DNA of 64,000 nt, from the NCBI RefSeq assembly GCF_014646815.1, contig NZ_BMNZ01000006.1, positions 296,989 to 360,988 on the forward strand, given 5' to 3'. Position numbers and translations under genes: made by a program. Within the stretch, counting starts at the first letter, position 1. The number at the start of each line of letters is the position of its first letter. The stretch is from Terrabacter tumescens (GTDB lineage: Bacteria > Actinomycetota > Actinomycetes > Actinomycetales > Dermatophilaceae). Shown here in pieces: positions 50,666 to 59,420 of the stretch. The notes below the pieces were generated by a model that did not search any database, was not told the origin of the DNA, and saw only the letters and a list, made by a program, of their open reading frames with translations.

Positions 50666-51331
50666 TCAAGGCTCGATGGGGGCGTATTGGGAACTAGCGG
50701 GCTTGCCCGCCTGGGTGCCGCCGGCGACGAGGACGTTGAGACCGCTCGCCACCGCTGCCTCGAGGAACGTCGCTGCCTGGCGGGGCATCGTGCCGAGCCG
50801 GACGAGGTCGTCGAGGTGGTCGGCCTTGACGACGAACTTGCGGACGTTGACCTGCCAGTGGGCGCGGCTGATGTCGGGAATGACGACGTGCAGCCGCGAG
50901 CCGTCCGCCAGGGTGGCGTCGACGAAGGGGCTGCTGAGGTCGACGCGTCGACCGCTGCTCTTGAGCATGCGCTCGACGAGGTCGCGCACCTCGTCCGCCG
51001 TGAGGATCGTCGGGGTGAGCTCGGCGATGCCGCCACGCGCGATGAAGACCTTAGAGGGCTCGTTGATCCAGATCTCCTCGACGGCCGGATCGTCGAAGTA
51101 CTGCTGGAGCGGACCGTAGCCGGCCACGACCGCCAGGATCGAGTGGACCGCGAGCCGCTGGTCACCCAGTGAGGGCAGACCACCGTGCAGGGACCGCTCG
51201 TCGTAGTCCTGGACGGCGTCCTGGACGAGCCGTCGCACCGCCTTCGTGTCGCTCGCCGGATCGAGACCCGAGCGGCGGATCAGCTCGCGGACCTCGCCCT
51301 CGACGTGGCGCACCGCTTCCTGTGTCGACAT
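50666..51331 (-). pseudogene. cpaF: cpaF/tadA pilus ATPase, N-terminal fragment
   Basis: The start at ATG 51331 (MSTQEAVRHVEGEVRELIRR) has an AGGGG ribosome site; ATG 51337 and 51370 are alternatives. About 210 host codons contain the N-terminal CpaF domain (VVAGYGPLQQYFDDPAVEEI, RMLKSSGRRVDLSSPFVDA, LHVVIPDISRAHWQVN) up to Walker A GGTQAGK at 50702. Eleven codons from the element (PASSQYAPIEP) and a TGA follow. With no Walker B or His box the product cannot hydrolyse ATP. It might act as a dominant-negative subunit if stable. Confidence 0.93.
50693..50708. other. attachment junction, right end of the element
   Basis: ACTAGCG (50693-50699), GG, then the core CTTGCCC (50702-50708), then host cpaF sequence GCCTGGGTGCC. 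Read on the minus strand, cpaF runs ACCCAGGCGGGCAAG into element sequence. Confidence 0.85.
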
Positions 51332-51618
51332 GCCCATCCCCTGAACCCTGTGAGTTGCTTCGCCCGACATCCTGCCCGGACTCCTGCGGTCTGGCGCGTT
51401 CAAGCTAAGCCACCAGGCCCGGGGCACGATCTCGTCATCCACAGGTCCGGTCTCGATCGCCTTGTGGGAGCCGGTCTCGGCAGGGTCGGCGAGCCGAGGA
51501 CGAGGCACCGTAGCCCTCGCCCGGCGCATCTCGCTGCGTCAGTCCACAGCTGTGCACGGAGAGCTGGGTACTGCAGCCGCAGACCGTCTCATGGAGGCTC
51601 CACGACAAGGAGACTCCC
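51332..51618. promoter_or_regulatory. divergent control region of cpaF and the FHA-FtsK gene
   Basis: 287 bp between the cpaF start and the FHA-FtsK start with no credible gene. It contains the 10-bp palindrome CACAGCTGTG (51545-51554) and an A/T-richer stretch GTTCAAGCTAAGCC (about 51399-51412) that could hold the cpaF -10. The Tad operon and the FtsK-like gene are therefore likely controlled from the same region. Confidence 0.4.
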
Positions 51619-54600
51619 GTGCAGCTGACCATGACCGTCATCGACACGAGGCGCCCGTCCGCACCGCGTCACGTGCTCGTCGAGGCCGCCTCGGGCACGC
51701 GCTTCGAGGACGTGCGGTCGCAGCTGTCCGAGCTCGTCGGCGTGCCCGGCTGTGCGTTCCGGACCGAGGGGCGGCCCGTGATGGGCTCCGACGTGCTGGG
51801 GGCTCCCCCGCTGCTGCGCGGAGTGCTCCTGACGGTCGCCTGCCCTGACGACCCCCCACCGACCGGCGCCGGCCGCGGTGCGGTGGAGCTGCGTGTGGTC
51901 GGTGGGGTCGGCGCCGGCCGGGCCGTCCGTCTCGGCAGGGGTGAGCACGTGCTGGGCCGCGCCGCGTCGGCCGACGTGCGTCTGGACGACCCCGGCGTCT
52001 CCCGCTCGCACGCCGTCGTCGCGGTGACGTCCGAGGGCATCACCGTGCGCGACCTCGAGCCGACCAACAGGTCACGGTTGGACGGTGTCGAGCTGCCCTG
52101 CGAGGGCGCACCTCTGCGCCCCGGCCAGCACCTCACCGTGGCCTCCACGACCTTGGTGCTGGGGTCTCCCGACGTCCGCGCGGGCTACCACGAGGTGCGC
52201 GACGGGGAGGTCCACATCCACCGGCAGCCGCGCTTCCGCGACCGGACCACGACGCAGGTCGTGAGCTTCCCTGAAGCACCGAGCAGGCCGGACCGCCACC
52301 GGATGCCGTTGCTCGCCTCCATCGCGCCGGTGGTCGTGTCGGCGGGGCTCGCGCTGGCCCTGTCCTCGCCGACGCTGCTCCTCTTCGCCCTGCTGTCACC
52401 CGTGATGCTCCTCGGCCAGTGGTGGAGCGACCGGCGGGCGGGACGCACGTCCTACCGTCGGCTGGTTCGCGACCACGCGACAGCACTCGAGAGCGCGCGC
52501 TGCGACCTCGCCCGTGCTGCCGTCGCCGACGCCGCGCGTCGTCACGACGCCCAACCCGACCTGAGCCGGCTCGAGGCGGTCGTGCGCCACCGCGGCACGC
52601 GCCTCTGGGAGCGGCGACCTGAGGACGACGACCATCTCGTCCTCCGGGTCGGTACCGCCACGCAGGACGCCGACGTCCAGGTCGAGGGTCCGGCACCTGA
52701 CGGGCTGCCACGCGTCGAGCGGCTTCCGGCGCTCGTGGACCTCGCCACGTCCGGCATCGCCGGGATCGCCGGCCGCCGCGACCACACCATCTCGGTCGCG
52801 GGTGCCCTCGTCGCGCAAGCGGTGACGTGGCACACGCCCCGCCGGCTCGGCCTGCACGTGCTGACGGACTCGGAGCACCATGTAGCGGACTGGGCCTGGA
52901 CCACCCACCTGCCGCACGCGCGGGACGACAGGGCGTCGGGCGCCCACGTGGTCGGGGGCGCAGCGGCGGTGACGCGGAACGTGGCCGCGCTCAGGACCCT
53001 CGTGGACAGCCGTCTCGTCGCAGCCGAGGCCCCATCGGGCCGCACCTCCCGCCCGTCGCCCGACCTCCTCGTCGTGCTCGACGGGGCCAGCGCGATGCGG
53101 GCCCTCCCGGGAGTGGCGGAGCTGCTCACCGACGGCCCGCGAGCAGGAGTCGCCTTCATCTGCACCGATCGCGACATCACGTCGCTGCCCGCCGAGACAC
53201 GGGTGTCGCTCGACATCGGCGAGAGCGGGGAGGAGGCGATCCTCCGCGAGGACGGCCACACCGTGCCCGACGTCGTGCCGGACCTGCCGGCCCCGGGGTG
53301 GCTCGAGGCGGTGAGCCGCGCGATGGCCCCCTTCGTCGACGCCACCCCGGAGACCGGTCAGGCTGCCGTCCCTCGCGAGGTGTCCTTCGTCGACCTGCAC
53401 CGCGACGCTGGGGTCGAGCCGTCCACGGCCGACGGGCTCGTCGAGTCGTGGACGCGCAGCACGGCTCGTCCGGTTGCACTGCTCGGTCGAACGTCCGACG
53501 GCCACCTCACCCTCGACCTCAGCGCCGACGGACCGCATGTGCTCGTCGGGGGCACCACGGGGTCCGGCAAGTCCGAGCTGCTCCAGGCCCTCGTGACCGG
53601 TCTCGCCGTGAGCAACCGGCCGGACGAGCTCGGTCTCGTCCTCGTCGACTACAAGGGCGGTTCAGCGTTCAGCGACTGCGCGAGGCTGCCCCACACGGTC
53701 GGACTCGTCACCGACCTCGACGCGCACCTCACCGCCCGCGCCCTGACCTCGCTCGACGCCGAGATGAAGCGACGCGAGCGGCTCTTCGCCCGGGCGTCCG
53801 CACGCGACCTCGACGGCTACCGCGCGGCCGCTTCCGTATGCCGTGAGCTGCCACCGCTGGCACGGCTTGTCATCGTCGTCGACGAGTTCAAGGCCCTCGC
53901 CGACGAGTTCCCGGACTTCATCACCGGCCTCGTCCGGGTCGCGGCCCTCGGGCGCTCCCTGGGGCTGCACCTCGTGCTGGCCACGCAACGCCCCGCGGGC
54001 ATCGTCTCGGCGGACATGCGCGCCAATGTGGCGTGCCGCATCGCGCTGAGGGTGCGCGACCGCGCCGACAGCGAGGACGTCGTCGACTCGGCCGACGCCG
54101 CGTCACTCGACCCCCGGGCCCCCGGACGAGCCTGTCTGCGCCGGGGTGACGGTGGGTTGACGACGGTGCAGACGGCCTATCTCGGCCGGCCGCTGCCGGA
54201 TCCTCCCGGAGTGGCAGGTGCACCAGGCGCGGCCGACGCGAGCCGCGTCGTCGTGCACGACCTGTCACTGCCGTTGCCCGGACCGACTGACGAGGCCGGT
54301 CACGGGGCGACCGCCCGTCCGACCGAGCTCGAGGCGGTCGTCGCCGCCGCGCGCGCCGCCGCGCGTGTCCTCGGCATCGACGCGTCGACGCCGCCCTGGC
54401 TGCCTCCGCTCCCGAACGCGGTGGCCGCTACAGACCTGCGTGCCGTCGCGATCGGCGACGGGGTCCCCCTCGAGGTGGACGGGGTGCCCCTGGGGGTCGT
54501 CGACGTGCCGACCCACCAGCGCCGCGAGCTCTTCTGCTGGAGCGACGGCGAGCGTGGCCACCTCGGCATCGCCGGCGGCCCGCGATCGGGTCGGTCCACG

Positions 54601-55956
54601 GCGCTGCTGACCCTGGCGCTGGGGCTCGCCGCGAGCTCGGTGGCGCAGGACCTCCACGTCCACGTGCTGCAGGGAGCCGCGGGACCCTGTGCCGCCCTCG
54701 CGCCGCTCCCCCACGTCGGCACGGTCACCGACGGCGCGGACCCGGAGCCGGCGCGTCGGCTCATCTCGCGGCTGCTCCGGCTCGTCGACGGCGACGAGAC
54801 CGGCCCCGCTCGCACCGTCGTGCTCGTGGACGGCTGGGAGTCGCTGGAGGAGTCGCTGTCCCGCATCGACCACGGCACCCCGGTCGACGACCTGCACCGG
54901 CTCCTGCGCGACGGTCCCGCGGCCGGCGTGCGGTTCGCCGTCACCGGCGGACGGGCGATCCTGTCCGGACGGCTCCCGGGGCTGCTCGAACGCCGTCTGG
55001 TGCTGCACATGCCGGACCCCCTGGACCTGACGCTCGCCGGCATCGCACCGGCCCTCGCCGCCACGGCCCGGCCCCCGGGCAGGGCGATAGACCTCCTGAG
55101 CGGGCACGAGCTGCAGCTGGCCCTCGCCGGGGACGACCCGCAGGCCCCGATCGCCGAGGTCGTTGCTCGCGCAGCGGAATCCGGCCTGGCGGCGCACGCC
55201 GGTCCCGGCCCCTCAAGGCCGGCGCAGCAGTCACGGCCGTGGCGGATCACTGCGCTCCCGGAGCGGGTCGGGCACGACGTCCTGCCGACCGGATGTCCCG
55301 GCGTGTGGCTCGGGCTCGGCGGTGACGACGCCGCCCCGACCGAGCTCCGGGTCGGGCGTGGCCACGGCCGCGTGCTCGTCGCCGGGCCACACCGGTCCGG
55401 GCGGTCGTCGACCCTCGCCACCATCGCCGAGGGTCTCGTGTCGCAGGGACGACACGTCGTCCTCGTCGCCCCTCGTCGCTCGATCCTGTCGGCGTGGGCG
55501 ACCGCCCGCGAGTGCCTGGAGCTGACCCAGCTCGACGCGGACGACCTCATCGCCGCGCGACGGGCCGACCCGGACCTCTGCGTCGTCGTGGACGACGCGG
55601 AGCTCGTGGACGGCAGTCCGGTCGAGCGGGCCCTCGTCGACCTCGCCCGGCTCGTCGACGACACCGACGGCGCCATCGTCGTCGCCGCGGAGCTCACCCG
55701 GGCCAACGGCGCCTTCCGCGGCCTCGTGCCGGAGATCGCACGCGACGGCTTCGGCGTCCTGCTCGGCGCCTCGACACCGGCGGACGGCGACGTGCTCGGG
55801 GTCCGGCTCCACCCCGAGACGGTCCGCAGACCGGGCCGCGGACACCTGATCGTCGACGGTCACGCGACTCCCGTGCAGGTGGCGCTGCTCGACCCGCGGC
55901 ACGTGAGCCCTGCCCTGCCGGTCCGGGGCGACAGCGAGCGCAGAGAGGCCTGCTGA
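51619..55956 (+). CDS. FHA-domain FtsK/SpoIIIE ATPase, EssC/EccC-like
   Basis: 1445 residues from GTG 51619, with AAGGAG upstream; ATG 51631 is an alternative. A ubiquitin-like/N-terminal region is followed by an FHA domain (HVLGRAASADVRL, GVSRSHAVVAV, about 110-190). Two transmembrane helices lie near 228-270. Three FtsK-type ATPase domains follow: the first has an intact Walker A GGTTGSGKSE (about 649) and Walker B RLVIVVDEFKALAD. The second (GGPRSGRST, about 985) and third (GPHRSGRSS, about 1256) have Arg in place of the Walker Lys. This is the architecture of type VII secretion motors. No WXG100, EccB/D/E or mycosin gene is in the window, so it looks orphaned. Confidence 0.9.
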   Translation: MQLTMTVIDTRRPSAPRHVLVEAASGTRFEDVRSQLSELVGVPGCAFRTEGRPVMGSDVLGAPPLLRGVLLTVACPDDPPPTGAGRGAVELRVVGGVGAGRAVRLGRGEHVLGRAASADVRLDDPGVSRSHAVVAVTSEGITVRDLEPTNRSRLDGVELPCEGAPLRPGQHLTVASTTLVLGSPDVRAGYHEVRDGEVHIHRQPRFRDRTTTQVVSFPEAPSRPDRHRMPLLASIAPVVVSAGLALALSSPTLLLFALLSPVMLLGQWWSDRRAGRTSYRRLVRDHATALESARCDLARAAVADAARRHDAQPDLSRLEAVVRHRGTRLWERRPEDDDHLVLRVGTATQDADVQVEGPAPDGLPRVERLPALVDLATSGIAGIAGRRDHTISVAGALVAQAVTWHTPRRLGLHVLTDSEHHVADWAWTTHLPHARDDRASGAHVVGGAAAVTRNVAALRTLVDSRLVAAEAPSGRTSRPSPDLLVVLDGASAMRALPGVAELLTDGPRAGVAFICTDRDITSLPAETRVSLDIGESGEEAILREDGHTVPDVVPDLPAPGWLEAVSRAMAPFVDATPETGQAAVPREVSFVDLHRDAGVEPSTADGLVESWTRSTARPVALLGRTSDGHLTLDLSADGPHVLVGGTTGSGKSELLQALVTGLAVSNRPDELGLVLVDYKGGSAFSDCARLPHTVGLVTDLDAHLTARALTSLDAEMKRRERLFARASARDLDGYRAAASVCRELPPLARLVIVVDEFKALADEFPDFITGLVRVAALGRSLGLHLVLATQRPAGIVSADMRANVACRIALRVRDRADSEDVVDSADAASLDPRAPGRACLRRGDGGLTTVQTAYLGRPLPDPPGVAGAPGAADASRVVVHDLSLPLPGPTDEAGHGATARPTELEAVVAAARAAARVLGIDASTPPWLPPLPNAVAATDLRAVAIGDGVPLEVDGVPLGVVDVPTHQRRELFCWSDGERGHLGIAGGPRSGRSTALLTLALGLAASSVAQDLHVHVLQGAAGPCAALAPLPHVGTVTDGADPEPARRLISRLLRLVDGDETGPARTVVLVDGWESLEESLSRIDHGTPVDDLHRLLRDGPAAGVRFAVTGGRAILSGRLPGLLERRLVLHMPDPLDLTLAGIAPALAATARPPGRAIDLLSGHELQLALAGDDPQAPIAEVVARAAESGLAAHAGPGPSRPAQQSRPWRITALPERVGHDVLPTGCPGVWLGLGGDDAAPTELRVGRGHGRVLVAGPHRSGRSSTLATIAEGLVSQGRHVVLVAPRRSILSAWATARECLELTQLDADDLIAARRADPDLCVVVDDAELVDGSPVERALVDLARLVDDTDGAIVVAAELTRANGAFRGLVPEIARDGFGVLLGASTPADGDVLGVRLHPETVRRPGRGHLIVDGHATPVQVALLDPRHVSPALPVRGDSERREAC

Positions 55957-55979
55957 CCCGACCGAAACACCGAGGCGAG

Positions 55980-56003
55980 GCCCGATGTGACGCCCGATGT
56001 GAC
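55980..56003. repeat. 12-bp direct repeat upstream of the thioesterase gene
   Basis: GCCCGATGTGAC occurs twice in tandem (55980-55991 and 55992-56003), 120 bp upstream of the double-hotdog gene. It is a possible regulator site. Confidence 0.5.
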
Positions 56004-56125
56004 GCCGGACGGGCGCCACCCTCGATCCGTCCGTCACTGCGCCCCTCCCGCGTCGCGGACCACGCGACACCTGCCCCCTTGCTCTGCCACCCTCGTGTCA
56101 GCACCCACGCTCGAGGAGGACCCGA

Positions 56126-57076
56126 ATGACCCGCGGCGCCCGTGAGATCACCCTGCGCTTCCTCGCTGCACCCACCGACGCCGGCTACTCCGGCACCGTC
56201 GGCGGCGGCCGGGTCCTCGAGTGGATCGACAAGGCGGGCTACGCGGCGGCGGCGGGGTGGAGCGGCACCTACAGCGTCACGGCCTACGTCGGCAACGTGC
56301 GCTTCACCCGCCCCGTCGAGGTCGGCGACCTCGTGGAGGCGACCGCCCGCGTCATCCACACCGGCACCACGAGCATGCACATCCTCGTCACCGTCTCCGC
56401 GGGAAACCCGCGCGAGGGCGACCTCAGGCCGACCACCGACTGCATCATGGTCTTCGTCGCCGTCGACGAGCACGGCAAGCCGACGCCCGTGCCCCAGCTC
56501 GTCCCCGAGGACGACGACGACCGTGAGTGGCAGGAGAGCGCCGTCAAGCGCATCGCCCTGCGCACCGAGATCGCCACGGCCATGGCCGCACAGACCTACA
56601 GCGACGCCGGCACCGCACCCCGTGTCGTGCTCCGCTTCCTCGCCGCGCCGACCGACGTCAACTGGGGCGGCAAGGTGCACGGCGGCATCGTCATGCGCTG
56701 GATCGACGAGGCAGCGCACGTGCTCGCGACCCGCTGGACCGGCTCGGCCTCCAACGTCGCGGTCTACTCCGGCGGCGTCCGCTTCTACCGCCCGCTGCGC
56801 ATCGGGCACCTCGTCGAGGTGGAGGCGCGCCTGCTCCTCACCGGCACCGCGAGCATGCACATCAGCGTCCATGTGCGGTCGGGCGACCCGGCCACCGGCG
56901 AGCTCGAGCTGACGACGCACTCGCTCATCGTCTTCGTGCCGCTCGACGCCCACGGCAACGCCGTGGCCGCCAGGCCGTGGACTCCGGTCAGCGACGAGGA
57001 CGTCGCCCTGCGCGACCACGCCCGCCTGCTCGTCGAGATGCGCAACCGCGTCGACGCCGAGCGCCACATCCCCTGA
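56126..57076 (+). CDS. double-hotdog acyl-CoA thioesterase
   Basis: 316 residues made of two homologous hotdog domains. Domain 1 (about 5-125) has YSGTVGGGRVLEWIDKAGY and GNVRFTRPVEVGDLVEATA. Domain 2 (about 165-290) has NWGGKVHGGIVMRWIDEAAH and GGVRFYRPLRIGHLVEVEA. The two halves align motif by motif, as in BACH/ACOT-type enzymes, where one hotdog pair forms the active unit. The Asp of WID is the likely catalytic residue, and the His-Gly of domain 2 is changed to Gly-Gly in domain 1. It hydrolyses acyl-CoA in the cytosol. It stands alone with GAGGAGG upstream. Confidence 0.88.
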   Translation: MTRGAREITLRFLAAPTDAGYSGTVGGGRVLEWIDKAGYAAAAGWSGTYSVTAYVGNVRFTRPVEVGDLVEATARVIHTGTTSMHILVTVSAGNPREGDLRPTTDCIMVFVAVDEHGKPTPVPQLVPEDDDDREWQESAVKRIALRTEIATAMAAQTYSDAGTAPRVVLRFLAAPTDVNWGGKVHGGIVMRWIDEAAHVLATRWTGSASNVAVYSGGVRFYRPLRIGHLVEVEARLLLTGTASMHISVHVRSGDPATGELELTTHSLIVFVPLDAHGNAVAARPWTPVSDEDVALRDHARLLVEMRNRVDAERHIP

Positions 57077-57248
57077 CGCACGCACGGCGCGGGCCTGCGG
57101 CGAGCGCCCGAGCCGACACGCGGCGTTCACCCGATGGCCACCGGAGCAGCACCCGCACCTTCCCCCGGCGCTCCTAACGTCACAGGTGGTTCCCAGCCGC
57201 GCCGACCAGAGGGGCGCGGCGGACTCACCTCGCCGAAGGAGCACCCGC

Positions 57249-59303
57249 GTGACCCCCAAGCTTCTCCCCCTGATCGCCACCCCGCGTCACGGCTCGCGCA
57301 GCCGCATGACGTGCCACTACCGCTGCAACAACGCCTGCGACGCCCCCGTCCCCAACGAGTCGGCCAACCCCGCGATGCGTGACCTCGTCGAGGGCGCCCT
57401 CGCCCGCCGCTCGCTCCTCAGGGGCGGCGCCATCGGCGCCGGGGCCCTCGTCGTCGGCGGACTCGCCAGCGCCCCCGCCGCTGCCACCGGCGCCCCGGCT
57501 GCCGCCACGGCCCGCGGCCGGCAGACCGGCGACGTCAGCCGCGCCGCCTTCACCCCCGTCGCCCCCAACCGGGCCGACGCCGTGACGAACGCGCCGGAGT
57601 TCACCCACAACGTCGTCATCCGCTGGGGCGACCCGGTCGAGGCCGGCGCTCCCCGCTTCGACGCGCACGCCCAGACGCCCGAGGCCCAGGCCAAGCAGTT
57701 CGGCTACAACAACGACTACGTCGGCGTGCTCCCGCTCAGCGGCCGCCACGCGCTGCTCGTGACCAACCACGAGTACACGGACGAGAACCTCATGTTCCCG
57801 ACCGGCGAGTACGACGACGCGACGATCAAGAAGATCGCGATGGCCGCCCACGGCATGGCCGTCGTCACCATCGAGCGCGGCCGCGCCAAGGGCTCGTGGA
57901 TCCGCTCGGACCACCGCAAGGCCCGCCACAACCGCCGCATCACCGTGCACACCGAGTTCGCCTTCCACGGCCCGGCTGCCGGGCACGAGCTGCTGCGCAC
58001 CGCCGCCGACCCGACCGGCACGAAGGTCCTCGGCACCTTCGGCAACTGCGCCGGCGGCACGACCCCGTGGGGCACCGTCCTGTCGGGCGAGGAGAACTTC
58101 AACGGCTACTTCGACGCGAGCGGCGCCGTCGACCCGGCGAACACCACGTCGTTCAAGCGCTACGGCCTCGCCACCGCGGCCGCGACGAACCGCGGCTGGT
58201 CGTCCGTCGACGAGCGCTTCGACCTCAGCAAGCACCCGCACGAGGCCTACCGCTTCGGCTGGGTCGTCGAGGTCGACCCCTACGAGCCCGACTCGACGCC
58301 GGTCAAGCAGACGATGCTCGGCCGCTTCAAGCACGAGGGCGCCAACGTCACGATCTCCGACTCCGGCCACGCCGTCGCCTACATGGGCGACGACGAGCGC
58401 GGCGACTACCTCTACAAGTTCGTCTCCGCCGACCGCTTCCGCAGGGGCAGCTCCCGGGCCGCCCGGGCGCACAACAAGACCCTCCTGACCAAGGGCACCC
58501 TCTACGTCGCGAAGTTCGCCGGCGACGGCACCGCCGACGGGGAGTTCGACGGCGCGGGCAGGTGGGTCGCGCTGACCTCCGACACGACGTCCTTCGTCCC
58601 CGGCATGACCGTCGCCGACGTGCTCGTCAACACGCGCCTGGCGGCCGACACCGTCGGCCCGACGAAGATGGACCGCCCCGAGGACGTCGAGCCCAACCCC
58701 GTCAACGGCAGGATCTACGCCGCCCTGACCAACAACTCCGACCGCGGCGTGAAGTACCCGACGGACGAGACCAACCCGCTCGCCTCGAGCATGGTCCGGG
58801 CGAGCCTGGACGCGCCGCTCACGAGCAAGTCCGGCAACCGCAACGGCTACGTCCTCGAGCTCACCGAGCGCGAAAACGACCACACCGCAACGACATTCAC
58901 GTGGGACCTCTTCCTCGTCTGCGGCGACCCCGCAGCTCCGGAGACCTACTTCGCCGGCTACGACAAGTCCAGGGTCAGCCCGATCAGCTGCCCCGACAAC
59001 GTCGCCTTCGACGCCGCCGGCAACCTGTGGATCTCGACCGACGGCAACGTCCTGGGCTCCAACGACGGCCTCTTCCGGGTGCCGGTCGCCGGCCCCGACC
59101 GCGGTCGCGTCGAGCAGTTCCTCACCGTGCCCTTCGGTGCCGAGACGTGCGGTCCCCTCGTCACCGAGGACCAGCTGTCGGTGTTCGTCGCCGTGCAGCA
59201 CCCGGGCGAGACCGACGGCGCCACCTTCGAGACGCCGTCGAGCACGTGGCCGCACACCGACGGCTTCCCGCGACCGAGCGTCGTCGTGTCCTACCGGAGG
59301 TGA
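57249..59303 (+). CDS. phoX: PhoX-family (DUF839) alkaline phosphatase, Tat substrate
   Basis: 684 residues from GTG 57249 (MTPKLLPLIATPRHGSRSRM), with AAGGAG upstream. A twin-arginine motif ARRSLLRGGAIGAGALVVGG lies at about residues 52-71, unusually far from the start, preceded by MTCHYRCNNACDAPVP. The catalytic region includes NHEYTDENLMFP, FGNCAGGTTPWGTVLSGEEN, ISDSGHAVAYMGDDERGDYLYKF (part) and RPEDVEPNPVNGRIYAALTNN. PhoX enzymes use Ca and Fe to hydrolyse phosphate monoesters outside the cell under phosphate limitation. It ends before twin hairpins. Confidence 0.92.
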   Translation: MTPKLLPLIATPRHGSRSRMTCHYRCNNACDAPVPNESANPAMRDLVEGALARRSLLRGGAIGAGALVVGGLASAPAAATGAPAAATARGRQTGDVSRAAFTPVAPNRADAVTNAPEFTHNVVIRWGDPVEAGAPRFDAHAQTPEAQAKQFGYNNDYVGVLPLSGRHALLVTNHEYTDENLMFPTGEYDDATIKKIAMAAHGMAVVTIERGRAKGSWIRSDHRKARHNRRITVHTEFAFHGPAAGHELLRTAADPTGTKVLGTFGNCAGGTTPWGTVLSGEENFNGYFDASGAVDPANTTSFKRYGLATAAATNRGWSSVDERFDLSKHPHEAYRFGWVVEVDPYEPDSTPVKQTMLGRFKHEGANVTISDSGHAVAYMGDDERGDYLYKFVSADRFRRGSSRAARAHNKTLLTKGTLYVAKFAGDGTADGEFDGAGRWVALTSDTTSFVPGMTVADVLVNTRLAADTVGPTKMDRPEDVEPNPVNGRIYAALTNNSDRGVKYPTDETNPLASSMVRASLDAPLTSKSGNRNGYVLELTERENDHTATTFTWDLFLVCGDPAAPETYFAGYDKSRVSPISCPDNVAFDAAGNLWISTDGNVLGSNDGLFRVPVAGPDRGRVEQFLTVPFGAETCGPLVTEDQLSVFVAVQHPGETDGATFETPSSTWPHTDGFPRPSVVVSYRR

Positions 59304-59317
59304 CGACGCGGTGTCCC

Positions 59318-59351
59318 GGTGTCCCGGCGGCCCGGCGGCCGCCGGGACACC
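59318..59351. terminator. hairpin terminator after phoX
   Basis: Perfect 14-bp stem GGTGTCCCGGCGGC (59318-59331) with GCCGCCGGGACACC (59338-59351), loop CCGGCG, starting 15 bp past the phoX stop. Confidence 0.75.
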
Positions 59352-59362
59352 ACCGTCCGCAC

Positions 59363-59394
59363 CGGCCCGGCACCGTCAGGGGGGTGCCGGGCCG
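59363..59394. terminator. second hairpin, terminator for the convergent glycosylase gene
   Basis: Perfect 12-bp stem CGGCCCGGCACC (59363-59374) with GGTGCCGGGCCG (59383-59394), 27 bp past the minus-strand stop at 59421. A GTATGCCG octamer at 59411 lies between them. Confidence 0.7.
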
Positions 59395-59420
59395 TCGTGC
59401 GTCCCGAGGGCGTATGCCGT

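Larger units (their letters stand above)
45218..50708. mobile_element. 5.48 kb integrated element inside cpaF
   Basis: Bounded by two copies of CTTGCCC (45218-45224 and 50702-50708); one copy plus the interior is 5,484 bp. Deleting it restores the cpaF frame exactly through GTQAGKTTLLN. Joining the element ends gives ACTAGCG-GG-CTTGCCC-ACTGTT-CGCTAGT, a symmetric attP with 7-bp inverted arms around the core, as expected for a large serine integrase. Contents: serine recombinase, small ORF, HUH Rep, zinc-ribbon protein, FkbM methyltransferase and Orc/Cdc6-like ATPase. There are no conjugation, capsid or toxin genes. Parts, especially 49.4-50.6 kb, are visibly less G+C-rich than the host. Confidence 0.93.

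Noticed and set aside
45218-50708. Classification of the element as an insertion sequence or AICE
   Set aside because: There is no DDE/HUH transposase with terminal inverted repeats and target duplication of IS type, and no TraB/FtsK transfer protein or tyrosine integrase typical of AICEs.
51619-57076. Complete type VII secretion locus
   Set aside because: Only the EssC/EccC-like motor is present; the next genes encode a thioesterase and PhoX, and no WXG100-sized genes were found in any frame nearby.
57225-59255. 676-codon minus-strand frame opposite phoX
   Set aside because: Val/Gly/Arg-rich shadow frame; the plus strand encodes an unmistakable PhoX with ribosome site and Tat motif.
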